Positions 54,498-62,722 of a stretch of 64,000 nucleotides of DNA are shown piece by piece. The translations under genes were made by a program, and so were the position numbers. Below the pieces are notes generated by a model that saw only the letters and a list, made by a program, of their open reading frames with translations, was not told the origin of the DNA and made no database searches. The stretch is from Arthrobacter sp. CAU 1506 (lineage in GTDB: Bacteria; Actinomycetota; Actinomycetes; Actinomycetales; Micrococcaceae): the NCBI RefSeq assembly GCF_005047635.1, contig NZ_SUKC01000012.1, forward strand, positions 1 to 64,000, read 5' to 3'. The first letter of the stretch is position 1. The number at the start of each line of letters is the position of its first letter.

Positions 54498-55834
54498 GCG
54501 CCCACCATGCTCTGGCCGCAGACGCGCAGCGTCTGGCCGTTGATCCCACCGGCAGCGTCGCTGGCCAGGAAGGCCACCGCTTCGGCCACGTCCAGCGGCC
54601 TGCCGCCCTGCTGCAGCGAGGACAGCCTACGGGCCACCTCGCGGGTCAGGAACGGCATCCGCGCGGTCATGTCCGTCTCGATGAAGCCGGGTGCCACGGC
54701 GTTGATGCTGCCGCCGGCGTCCGCAAAGGCGGCCGCCGATGCGCGAACCATGCCGATGATGCCCGCCTTGGAGGCGGCGTAATTGGTCTGCCCTCGGTTG
54801 CCGGCAATTCCGCTGGTGGAGGCCAGCGACACCACCCGCGGGGCTCCGCGAAGGACTCCCGAGGCCAACAACTGCTCGTTCATCCTCAGCTGGGAGGAGA
54901 GATTGACCGCGATCACCGAGTCCCATTGTGCCTGGTCCATGTTGGCGAGCAGTTTGTCCCTGGTGATGCCGGCATTGTGCACCACAATATCCAGCCCGTG
55001 GTTCCGCTCCGCCGCATGGGCTGCGATCTTCTCGCCGGCGTCCGGCGCGGTGATGTCCAACTGCAGGGCGGTGGCGCCTACCCGGTTGGCAAGGTGGGCC
55101 AGCTGTTCCCCGGCTGCGGGAACGTCGACGGCGATGACCTTGGCGCCGTCGCGGTGCAGGGTCTCGGCGATGGCAGCGCCGATGCCGCGGGCGGCACCGG
55201 TAACGACGGCGACCTTGCCAGCCAGCGGGCGGTCCGCCTCCGCCGGCAGCGCGGCGGTGCCGGAGCCAACCGTCAGGAACTGCCCGTTGATGTAGGCGCT
55301 TCGGCCGGAGAGCAGGAAGCGCAGGGCCCCGAGGACGGCAGGAGCGCCGGCATCCACGCCCTCGCCCAGCAGGATCCCGTTGCCGGTGGCTCCGCCGCGC
55401 AGCTCATGGGCCAGCGACCGCAGGGCACCGTCCACCGCCTGGCGGGCGGCAGCCCGGGCGGGCTCGCCGGTGCCGGAGGCGGGGCGGGAGACCGTAACGA
55501 CCCGGCCGCCAGGCGCCAGGGCACGCAGGCTGGCGCCTGCGGTGAGCATCGGGTCCGAGAGTTCTTCCGGCGACTCGAGTTCGTCGAGCACCAGCAGGAT
55601 GCCGCCGAGCCGTTCCTTCGGCGCCACGTGCCGGCGGACATCCAGATCCCAGCCGAGCATTTCCTTGGCCAGCACGTCGGCGCCGGCCCCGGAGCCCAGC
55701 ACCAGGACGGGCCCGGGCAGCAACGGGGTGCCCGGCCGGTAGCGGCGCAGCACCGCTGGCTGGGGCAGTCCCAGTTTCTTGGCCAGGCTTTTCAGCGGCC
55801 CGGCGTTGACCAAGTCCAGGTAGCGGTCCGCCAT
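54494..55834 (-). CDS. 3-oxoacyl reductase (FabG4-type, long SDR)
   Basis: 446-aa short-chain dehydrogenase with an extra N-terminal flavodoxin-like domain (about 1-200), as in mycobacterial FabG4. The C-terminal SDR domain has VVTGAARGIGAAIAE (cofactor site), VVHNAGITRDKLL, then the catalytic YAASK. It reduces 3-oxoacyl-CoA or -ACP, probably with the adjacent hydratase and thiolase. Its ATG overlaps the thiolase TAA (TAATG). Confidence 0.93.
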   Translation of the reverse strand: MADRYLDLVNAGPLKSLAKKLGLPQPAVLRRYRPGTPLLPGPVLVLGSGAGADVLAKEMLGWDLDVRRHVAPKERLGGILLVLDELESPEELSDPMLTAGASLRALAPGGRVVTVSRPASGTGEPARAAARQAVDGALRSLAHELRGGATGNGILLGEGVDAGAPAVLGALRFLLSGRSAYINGQFLTVGSGTAALPAEADRPLAGKVAVVTGAARGIGAAIAETLHRDGAKVIAVDVPAAGEQLAHLANRVGATALQLDITAPDAGEKIAAHAAERNHGLDIVVHNAGITRDKLLANMDQAQWDSVIAVNLSSQLRMNEQLLASGVLRGAPRVVSLASTSGIAGNRGQTNYAASKAGIIGMVRASAAAFADAGGSINAVAPGFIETDMTARMPFLTREVARRLSSLQQGGRPLDVAEAVAFLASDAAGGINGQTLRVCGQSMVGA

Positions 55835-57171
55835 TAGTTCGCCTCCAGAATGGCTACCACGCCCATGCCGCCGGCGGCGCACACGGAGATCAGGCCGCGG
55901 GTGCCGCGGGACTCGGCGTCGGCCTTTTCGCGCAGCATCTTGGCGAGGCTGGCGACCAGCCGGCCGCCGGTGGCGGCGAACGGGTGTCCGGTGGCCAGCG
56001 ACGAACCGTTGACGTTCAGCCGGGTCCGGTCGATCGGGCCCAGCGGCTTCTGCAGGCCCAGCTTGTTCCGGCAGAACTCTTCGCTCTCCCACGCCGCCAG
56101 ATGGCACAGCACCGTGCCGGCAAAGGCTTCATGGATCTCGAAATAGTCGAAGTCGGCAAAGGTCAGGCCCTGCCGGGCCAACAACCGCGGCACGGCGTAG
56201 GCCGGCGCCATCAGCAGGCCCTCCTTGCCGTGCACAAAATCCACGGCTGCGGCCTCGGAATCGACGACTTCGGCCAGCACCGGAAGGTCGTTGCGCCGGG
56301 CATAATCCTCCGAGCCGAGCAGCACGGTGGAGGCGCCGTCGGTCAGCGGGGTGGAGTTGCCGGCGGTCATCGTCGCCTCGGCGCCCAGGTTCTTGCCGAA
56401 GACCGGCTGCAGCTTGGCCAGCTTCTCCAGCGTGGTGTCCGCCCGCAGGTTGGAGTCCTTGGCCAGGCCGCGGTACGGCGTCATCAGGTCGTCGAAGAAC
56501 CCGCGCTCATAGGCAGCCGCCAGGTTGCGGTGGCTGGCCAGCGCCAGTTCATCCTGCGCCGCGCGGCTCACGTTCCACGCCGCAGTGGTCAGCGCCTGAT
56601 GCTCCCCCATCGACAGCCCGGTGCGCGGTTCGGCAGTACCGGGCGCGTTGGGCGCCAGATCCTTGGGGCGCAGTTTGGCCAGGGCGGTGAGCTTCTGCTG
56701 CACCGATTTGGCGCGGTTCAATTCCAGCAGCACCGCCCGAAGCCCCTCGCTGACAGCGATCGGGGCATCCGAGGCGGAATCCACGCCGCCGGCGATGGCG
56801 GATTCGATCTGGCCGAGCTTGATCTTGTTGGCCAGGCCCACCACGGTTTCCAAGCCGGTGGCACAGGCCTGCTGCAGGTCGTAGGCGGGCGTTTCCGGCG
56901 ACAGCGCGGAACCGATGACTGCTTCACGGGTGAGGTTGAAATCGCGGGAGTGCTTCAACACAGCGCCGGCGGCGACCTCGCCGATCCGTTCGTCCTGCAG
57001 GCCGAAGCGCGCCACCAGGCCGTCCAATGCTGCCGTCAGCATGTCCTGGTTGCTGGCCTGGGTGTAGGCCCCGTTGGACCGGGCAAACGGGATGCGGTTG
57101 CCGCCGATGACGACTGCCTTGCGCAGGACGGTGGCGGGACGGGTGCCGGTGGCGTCGGGTGAAGCGGCCAT
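55834..57171 (-). CDS. Acetyl-CoA C-acyltransferase (FadA2-like thiolase)
   Basis: 445-aa thiolase. The nucleophilic Cys103 lies in LQQACATGLETV; the other catalytic groups are in FEIHEAFAGT, NGSSLATGHPFAATGGR and SVCAAGGMG. It carries out the last step of beta-oxidation or the first condensation of the reverse path. ATG 57171 has GAGGAGAG upstream; earlier in-frame codons run through the promoter region. It is divergent from the TetR gene and shares its operator. Confidence 0.94.
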   Translation of the reverse strand: MAASPDATGTRPATVLRKAVVIGGNRIPFARSNGAYTQASNQDMLTAALDGLVARFGLQDERIGEVAAGAVLKHSRDFNLTREAVIGSALSPETPAYDLQQACATGLETVVGLANKIKLGQIESAIAGGVDSASDAPIAVSEGLRAVLLELNRAKSVQQKLTALAKLRPKDLAPNAPGTAEPRTGLSMGEHQALTTAAWNVSRAAQDELALASHRNLAAAYERGFFDDLMTPYRGLAKDSNLRADTTLEKLAKLQPVFGKNLGAEATMTAGNSTPLTDGASTVLLGSEDYARRNDLPVLAEVVDSEAAAVDFVHGKEGLLMAPAYAVPRLLARQGLTFADFDYFEIHEAFAGTVLCHLAAWESEEFCRNKLGLQKPLGPIDRTRLNVNGSSLATGHPFAATGGRLVASLAKMLREKADAESRGTRGLISVCAAGGMGVVAILEAN

Positions 57172-57219
57172 GAAGGCTCTCCTCGTGAATTGGGTACAGG
57201 TCGGATCGAAGTCAGTTAC

Positions 57220-57252
57220 CGTTACCAAGCGTACCTGATACGCTGGGTAACG
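57220..57252. promoter_or_regulatory. 33-bp palindromic operator with divergent -10 elements
   Basis: CGTTACCAAGCGTA (57220-57233) and TACGCTGGGTAACG (57239-57252) form an inverted repeat matching at 13 of 14 positions around a 5-bp centre. Because of the symmetry TACGCT occurs on both strands. On the plus strand it ends 7 nt before the TetR GTG; on the minus strand it can serve the thiolase operon. A TetR dimer bound here would block both promoters. Confidence 0.75.
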
Positions 57253-58022
57253 TGAATAGCGCCACAGTCCGTTCCGCGGCTTCGCCCGGGCCCGACGGCC
57301 GCTCCGCCCGCTGGGACCGCCATCGGACCGAACGCCGCCGGGAACTGATCCGTGCTGCCCGTCATGCCGTGCACCGGCTGGGCCCCGACGCTTCGATGGA
57401 GGACATCGCAGCGGCTGCCGGGACTTCGAAACCGGTTTTCTACCGCTACTTTGGCGACAAGGCAGGGCTACAGCAGGCCATGGGCGAGGTGGTGGTGGGC
57501 CGCATGCAGGCCAGGCTGCAGGAAGCCGCCGCCAGTGCGACCACACCGCAGGAAGGCCTGACCGCCATGGTCTCGGTCTATCTGCAGATGGCGGAATCCT
57601 CGCCGCACGTGTACGCGTTCGTCACCCGGGATGCACCCTTGGACCCATCGGTTCCGCAGCCGCTGCGCGGCCAACCGACGCCGCCCGCTGCTGCCACGGA
57701 GACCGGCAGTTCCGCAGTGTTGCATGATTTTTTCGCCAACGTGACGGCGATGATCGAAGCCCCGCTGCGCGGTCACCTGAGCGCCTCCGCGGACAGCGCG
57801 GCGGAACTGGCCGCGGCCTCCTACTGGCCGCGGGCCGCCATCGGCATGGTGCGCGCCGCCGGCGAACGCTGGCTGGCCGCACCCGATGACGGCAGCAAAC
57901 CAAGCCGGGAGCTGATGACCAGCATGCTCACCCAATGGTTGCTCCGCGGAGTGGCTCCCGGCCGGACGGAGCCGACAGCGGCGTCCGGTCCCCCGCCGGC
58001 AGCCCGCCAGTCCGCACACTGA
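57252..58022 (+). CDS. TetR family transcriptional regulator
   Basis: 256-aa regulator with an N-terminal helix-turn-helix (about 25-80: RRELIRAARHAVHRLGPD, MEDIAAAAGTSKPVFYRYFG) and a ligand-binding C-terminal domain. The gene lies between the thiolase operon and the acyl-CoA oxidase gene and its start overlaps a palindrome, so it most likely represses this lipid module and itself, with an acyl-CoA as possible inducer. The Pro/Ala-rich C-terminal tail (about 230-256) is probably disordered. Confidence 0.92.
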   Translation: MNSATVRSAASPGPDGRSARWDRHRTERRRELIRAARHAVHRLGPDASMEDIAAAAGTSKPVFYRYFGDKAGLQQAMGEVVVGRMQARLQEAAASATTPQEGLTAMVSVYLQMAESSPHVYAFVTRDAPLDPSVPQPLRGQPTPPAAATETGSSAVLHDFFANVTAMIEAPLRGHLSASADSAAELAAASYWPRAAIGMVRAAGERWLAAPDDGSKPSRELMTSMLTQWLLRGVAPGRTEPTAASGPPPAARQSAH

Positions 58023-58098
58023 GCCGCAGTGCTGCCGCCGGCACCGCCGCAGCCACTTTGACCATCCGACCTATCCGTGACGACCGAAGGAACACCCG

Positions 58099-60207
58099 AT
58101 GACGTACACCCCCACTGCCGAAACGCCGGAGCCGGTTGTAGACAGCGGCGCTACCGTTGACGTGGCCGGGCTCGGCGAGGCTCTGCTGGGCCGCTGGGCC
58201 GAGGTCCGTAAGGCGGCCCGTGACCTCGCCGGCCATCCGGAGCTCTACCGGATCGACGGACTGCCGATGGATGAGCACCGCGAACGGGTGGTGGGCCAGT
58301 TGAAGTACCTGGTCGACGCCGGGGCCGTGCACCGCGCGTTCCCGCGGCGGCTGGGCGGCGAGGACAACCACGGCGGTAACATCGCCGGTTTCGAGGAACT
58401 GGTCACCGCCGATCCCTCGCTGCAGATCAAGGCCGGCGTGCAGTGGGGCCTGTTCGGCGCCGCCGTGCTGCATCTGGGCACCCGGGAGCACCACGACCGC
58501 TGGCTGCCGGACATCATGAGCCTGAAGACGCCCGGCGCCTTCGCCATGACCGAGACCGGCCACGGATCGGACGTTGCCAGCATCGCCACCACCGCCACGT
58601 ACGACCCGGCGACGCAGGAGTTCGTCGTCCACACCCCGTTCCGCGCCGCGTGGAAGGACTACCTCGGCAACGCCGCCAACGACGGTCTGGCCGCGGTGGT
58701 GTTCGCGCACCTGGTCACCCGCGGGGTGGACCACGGCGTCCATGCGTTCTACGTCCCCATCCGCGACGAGCAGCGCAGCTTCCTGCCCGGTATCGGCGGC
58801 GAGGACGACGGCTACAAGGGCGGCCTGAACGGCATCGACAACGGCCGGCTGCACTTCGACCAGGTCCGGATTCCGCGCACCAACCTGCTGAACCGGTACG
58901 GCGACGTGGCCGAAGACGGCACCTACTCCTCCCCCATTGCCAGCCCCGGCCGCCGCTTTTTCACCATGCTGGGCACCTTGGTGCAGGGCAGGGTCTCGTT
59001 GGACGGCGCCGCGGTGGCTGCCAGCAAGGTGGCACTGGCCATCGCCGTCCGTTACGCCACCGAGCGGCGGCAGTTCAACGCCTCCTCGGACACGGCCGAA
59101 GAGGTGCTGCTGGATTACCAGCGACACCAGCGCCGGCTGCTGCCCCGGCTGGCCACTACTTACGCGGCCTCGTTCGCCCATGAACAACTGCTGCAGAAGT
59201 TCGACGACGTGTTCTCCGGTGCGCATGACACCGACGAGGACCGGCAGGATCTGGAGACCCTGGCGGCGGCGTTGAAGTCGCTCAGCACCTGGCACGCCTT
59301 GGACACGCTGCAGGAGTGCCGCGAGGCGACCGGCGGCGCCGGCTTCCTGGCTGAGAACCGGTTCGCCGCCCTGCGCGCCGACCTGGACATCTACGCCACG
59401 TTCGAGGGCGACAACACGGTGCTGCTGCAGTTGGTTGCCAAGCGCCTGCTGGCGGACTACGCCAATGAATTCCGTCATGCCGACTTCGGCGTCATGGCCC
59501 GCTGGGTGGCGCACCAGGCGGCCGACGTCACGCTGCACCGCACCGGGCTGCGCCAGGTAGCCCAGACCTTCGCGGACAGCGGATCGGAGCGCAAGAGCGC
59601 CAACTACCTCAAGGATCCGGAAACCCAGCGCCAACTGCTCACCGACCGGGTCTCCACCATGGTGGCTGGTATCGGCGGCGCCTTGCGCAACGCCACCCGA
59701 CTTCCGCAAAAGGAAGCCGCGGCACTGTTCAATGAGCACCAGCATGAACTGATCGAGGCGGCCCGCGCCCACGCCGAACTGCTGCAATGGGAAGCCTTTA
59801 GCGCCGCGATCGCCGAGATCGAAGACCACGGCACCCGGCAGGTGCTGACCTGGCTGCGGGACCTCTTCGGGTTGTCGCTGGTGGAAAAGAACCTGGGCTG
59901 GTACCTGATGTACGGCCGGCTGTCGGCGCAGCGCGCCCGGATCCTCGGCACCTACATCAACCGGCTGCTGTCCCGGCTCCGCCCGCACGCCCATGACCTG
60001 GTGGATGCCTTCGGCTACGGCCCGGAGCACCTGCGCGCGAAGATTGCCAGCGGCGCGGAGCAAGAACGCCAGGACGAAGCCATGGCGTACGCCCGCTCAC
60101 GGCGCGCCAGCGGCGAAGCCCCGGTGGACGAAAAGGTGCTGATGGCCCGGCGCAAGGCCGAGGAGAAGCTCAGCAAGAACCGGCAGAAGCTGGAAGCCAA
60201 GAACTAG
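58099..60207 (+). CDS. Acyl-CoA oxidase/dehydrogenase (ACOX type)
   Basis: 702-aa ACAD-superfamily flavoprotein with the extra C-terminal domain of acyl-CoA oxidases. FAD-binding is indicated by FAMTETGHGSDVASIATTA, and the catalytic Glu lies in IYATFEGDNTVLLQ. It catalyses the first step of fatty-acid beta-oxidation, passing electrons to oxygen (or another acceptor). In Mtb the corresponding place is taken by fadE5. The ATG has GAAGGAAC upstream. The C-terminus is a basic helix (ARRKAEEKLSKNRQKLEAK). Confidence 0.93.
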   Translation: MTYTPTAETPEPVVDSGATVDVAGLGEALLGRWAEVRKAARDLAGHPELYRIDGLPMDEHRERVVGQLKYLVDAGAVHRAFPRRLGGEDNHGGNIAGFEELVTADPSLQIKAGVQWGLFGAAVLHLGTREHHDRWLPDIMSLKTPGAFAMTETGHGSDVASIATTATYDPATQEFVVHTPFRAAWKDYLGNAANDGLAAVVFAHLVTRGVDHGVHAFYVPIRDEQRSFLPGIGGEDDGYKGGLNGIDNGRLHFDQVRIPRTNLLNRYGDVAEDGTYSSPIASPGRRFFTMLGTLVQGRVSLDGAAVAASKVALAIAVRYATERRQFNASSDTAEEVLLDYQRHQRRLLPRLATTYAASFAHEQLLQKFDDVFSGAHDTDEDRQDLETLAAALKSLSTWHALDTLQECREATGGAGFLAENRFAALRADLDIYATFEGDNTVLLQLVAKRLLADYANEFRHADFGVMARWVAHQAADVTLHRTGLRQVAQTFADSGSERKSANYLKDPETQRQLLTDRVSTMVAGIGGALRNATRLPQKEAAALFNEHQHELIEAARAHAELLQWEAFSAAIAEIEDHGTRQVLTWLRDLFGLSLVEKNLGWYLMYGRLSAQRARILGTYINRLLSRLRPHAHDLVDAFGYGPEHLRAKIASGAEQERQDEAMAYARSRRASGEAPVDEKVLMARRKAEEKLSKNRQKLEAKN

Positions 60208-60211
60208 GACA

Positions 60212-60269
60212 ACGACGGCGGGGCTCCCCTTGGGCGACACGGCTCGCCTTGGCGGGGCCCCGCCGTCGT
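60212..60269 (+). terminator. Strong hairpin downstream of acyl-CoA oxidase
   Basis: ACGACGGCGGGGC (60212-60224) pairs perfectly with GCCCCGCCGTCGT (60257-60269). The 32-nt loop contains a smaller inner stem. It separates the oxidase gene from the Wadjet operon. Confidence 0.7.
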
Positions 60270-60287
60270 GAGCGGAGCTGGACCAGC

Positions 60288-60293
60288 TAAGAT
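60288..60293 (+). promoter_or_regulatory. Possible -10 element TAAGAT of jetABC operon
   Basis: TAAGAT lies 43 nt before the jetA ATG, just after the upstream hairpin. A matching -35 is not clear. Confidence 0.4.
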
Positions 60294-60336
60294 TTTCTGG
60301 GCCCGATCTTCCCTTCCGCGGGCGGAAAGCACTTCC

Positions 60337-61800
60337 ATGTCCTTCACCCAGAATGCCCTTGCCCGCTGGCAGGAGTTGCAGGCGCTGGCCGCCACGCCCG
60401 GGCTTAAGCTCGCCTCCGCGAGTCCGTGGGTGCCGGCGCTGTTCAGGACCGCTTTCACCCGCTCCCGCCCGCAGCTGCCGTTGGAAGAGTTTCACCGCAG
60501 TACCGACTCGTTCCTGGCCGAACTGCGCCGCGCCGGGGTGGAGCTGCGCGTGGACTGGTCCGCCCGCCAGTACGCCGACGACTGGGTGGCCCGGCGCTAC
60601 CTGTCCCGGCTGCGCGAGGACGGCCGGTTCGTCTACGAACCCACCGAGACCACGGTGCGGTTCCTGGAGTACCTGGACGGCCTGACCGGGACTTCCTCGT
60701 CGTTGAACAGCTCCCGGCTGGCCACGCTGCTTACCCGCGTCGAAGCGCTGGCGCATGAAACGGACCCCGACCCCGAGGCCCGGATCGCCGTGCTGCAGGC
60801 CGAAATCGCCCAGCGCCAGGACAAGATCCGCGCGCTGGAAGCCGGCGAAGCACCTGCGTCGCTGCCCGACGCCACCGCGGTGGAGGCAGCCCGCGACGTC
60901 TTGGCGCTGGCCGCCGGCCTGCCGGCCGATTTCAAGCGGATGCGTGACGGCCTGGAGCTCATGCTGCACACCCTGCGCGCCGAGATTGTGGAGTCCAACG
61001 CCACCAAGGGCATCACCATGGGCGAGGTGCTCGAGGCGGACAAGCGGCTGCGCGGCACCAGCGAGGGCCGGACATACGAGAGCTTCACGGCCTTCCTGAA
61101 CGACGAGGAGCAGCAGCAGCGCTTCCGGCAGGCCATCGCCGAGGTGCTCGAGCGGGACTTCGCCGACGCCCTGGAGGCCGAGGACCGGCGGGCGCTGCAG
61201 CGGCTGATGCCCCAATTGCGGGCGCAATCGGCGGAGATCCACCGGATCTACGGGCGGCTCTCGGAGAGCATGCACACCTTCGTGCAGTCGGACGACGTCC
61301 GCGAATCGATCCAGCTGCGGCAGACCATCCGGGCGGCCGAGACCGCCATCCTCAAGTCCCGGCGCAGCCTGCCGGGCCGCCGTGCCGTGATTCCCGCGCC
61401 CGAACTCTTCGGCTCCGGCTTTGAATCGGTCAGCATGGTCCGGCTCTACGATCCTCAGGACCACCAGGCCCCGGCAAAGCTGCCGGAACCGCCTGCCTTC
61501 ACCGAAGCGGACATCCACCGCGCGCTTCGCACGCCGCAGGCGGACGCGGCGGCCCTCGCCCGCGCCGTGCGCACCGCCGTCGAGGCCCGCGGGCCGGTGC
61601 CGCTGTCCGAGGTCTATGCCGACTTGGAAACGCAGCACCGGCACCTCAACAGTCTGCGGTGGCTGCTCCAGCATGCGCTGAATTCCGGTGGCACGCTGGA
61701 CCCGCAGGCCACCGACACCGTGACCCTGATCCAGATCGACGGCAGCGAACGCACCGCACTGCTGCCCGCCGTCACCTTCACGAAAGCTGCAGATTCATGA
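60337..61800 (+). CDS. jetA: Wadjet anti-plasmid protein JetA (DUF3375, MksF-like)
   Basis: 487-aa DUF3375 protein, the kleisin-like subunit of a Wadjet/MksBEFG SMC complex. The N-terminal region (about 1-130, RPQLPLEEFHRSTDSFLAEL, WVARRYLSRLREDGRFVYEP) is winged-helix-like, followed by a coiled coil (about 145-170), a conserved core (about 230-330: TKGITMGEVLEADKRLRGT, EGRTYESFTAFL), and a C-terminal winged-helix region. JetA links the JetC ATPase heads and binds JetB. GGAAAG lies 8 nt upstream of the ATG. The stop overlaps the jetB start. Confidence 0.93.
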   Translation: MSFTQNALARWQELQALAATPGLKLASASPWVPALFRTAFTRSRPQLPLEEFHRSTDSFLAELRRAGVELRVDWSARQYADDWVARRYLSRLREDGRFVYEPTETTVRFLEYLDGLTGTSSSLNSSRLATLLTRVEALAHETDPDPEARIAVLQAEIAQRQDKIRALEAGEAPASLPDATAVEAARDVLALAAGLPADFKRMRDGLELMLHTLRAEIVESNATKGITMGEVLEADKRLRGTSEGRTYESFTAFLNDEEQQQRFRQAIAEVLERDFADALEAEDRRALQRLMPQLRAQSAEIHRIYGRLSESMHTFVQSDDVRESIQLRQTIRAAETAILKSRRSLPGRRAVIPAPELFGSGFESVSMVRLYDPQDHQAPAKLPEPPAFTEADIHRALRTPQADAAALARAVRTAVEARGPVPLSEVYADLETQHRHLNSLRWLLQHALNSGGTLDPQATDTVTLIQIDGSERTALLPAVTFTKAADS

Positions 61801-62720
61801 ACGAGATGACCGAGGCCCGCGTTGCACCCGCCGGAGGCCCGTCCGACGGCAACCCGCAGGATGAATCCGCGGAGCTTCAGGAGTCTGCAGGGCTGGACGC
61901 CGGGTTGGACGACCAGGACTGGCTCGACACTGGGCTGGAGGACCGGGCCGAGCCCGACGACGCAGCCGGGCTGGACGACCAGGACGGGCTGGACGCCCAG
62001 GCTGGGTTGGACGACCAGGACGGGCTGGACGACCAGGCTGAACCGGATGCAACTGCCCGGGACGAGGTCCGGGACGGGCCCGAGTTGTTCGACGGCGATA
62101 CCGGCACCCTGCCGCTGAAGCTGCGCCAGGCCCTGATCAGGCTGCTGCGCGGCCCCTACCTGGACGCCTCGTCCACGGACCGCGTCTACGACACCGTGGT
62201 GGAACACCGGCGGATCCTGGCGTCCCGGCTCAGCGAACTGTTCCTGCAACTGGTCATTGACGAAGACCGGAAGGTTGCCATGCTGCGCCCGGTCCCGATG
62301 GCCGAACCGCACACCACCGCCCTGCAGCGGCAGCGGGATATGACCCGGGAAGAAACGCTGCTGCTGCTGCGGATGCGCCTGGTGCAGGACCGTCACGCCG
62401 GCACCGGAACTGAGCCACTGCTCAGCCGTGCCGACGTCATCGACGTGCTGCAGGACTACGTGGATCCGGAGCAACGCGATGCCAAGCACGTAGAGGACCT
62501 GGCTGACGCCTCGTTGCGCAAGCTGGTCAACGAGCGCCGGCTCCTGCAGGCAACCGAACTTCCGGATGTGTGGGTCATTTCGCCGGCACTTCCGCTGGCC
62601 TTGCCGTTCGAGAACATCGGCGACATCCCGGCGGTCATCAACTCGCTGGCCGGCGATGATCAACCGGCAGGCAGCGGGCCGGAAACGGATCAGTTGGCTT
62701 TCGACGGCGGGGAGGCCTGA
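61797..62720 (+). CDS. jetB: Wadjet protein JetB (DUF4194, MksE-like) with acidic repeat extension
   Basis: 307-aa DUF4194 protein, the KITE/MksE-like subunit. The conserved part spans about residues 95-305 (LPLKLRQALIRLLRGPYLDA, RREETLLLL-type helices, VIDVLQDYV, WVISPALPLALPF). The first 95 residues are a highly acidic low-complexity extension made of GLDDQDGLD-type repeats, which I do not know from typical JetB. ATG 61797 overlaps the jetA TGA (ATGA); a second ATG is at 61806. JetB bridges JetA and helps control the SMC ATPase. Confidence 0.9.
   Translation: MNEMTEARVAPAGGPSDGNPQDESAELQESAGLDAGLDDQDWLDTGLEDRAEPDDAAGLDDQDGLDAQAGLDDQDGLDDQAEPDATARDEVRDGPELFDGDTGTLPLKLRQALIRLLRGPYLDASSTDRVYDTVVEHRRILASRLSELFLQLVIDEDRKVAMLRPVPMAEPHTTALQRQRDMTREETLLLLRMRLVQDRHAGTGTEPLLSRADVIDVLQDYVDPEQRDAKHVEDLADASLRKLVNERRLLQATELPDVWVISPALPLALPFENIGDIPAVINSLAGDDQPAGSGPETDQLAFDGGEA
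61890..62050 (+). repeat. Acidic tandem repeat in jetB (36-bp unit)
   Basis: Two 36-bp copies (61968-62003 and 62004-62039) differ at two positions and encode GLDDQDGLD-type units. A third, degenerate copy starts at 61902 and a fragment lies at 61890. The repeats are in frame and encode a disordered Asp/Gln-rich stretch. Confidence 0.85.
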
Positions 62721-62722
62721 GC

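Noticed and set aside
57928-60063. 711-codon minus-strand frame opposite the acyl-CoA oxidase
   Set aside because: Antisense to a full-length, well-conserved gene and lacks initiation signals.
60097-61674. 525-codon minus-strand frame opposite jetA
   Set aside because: Antisense to a clear DUF3375 gene; no domain is recognisable.
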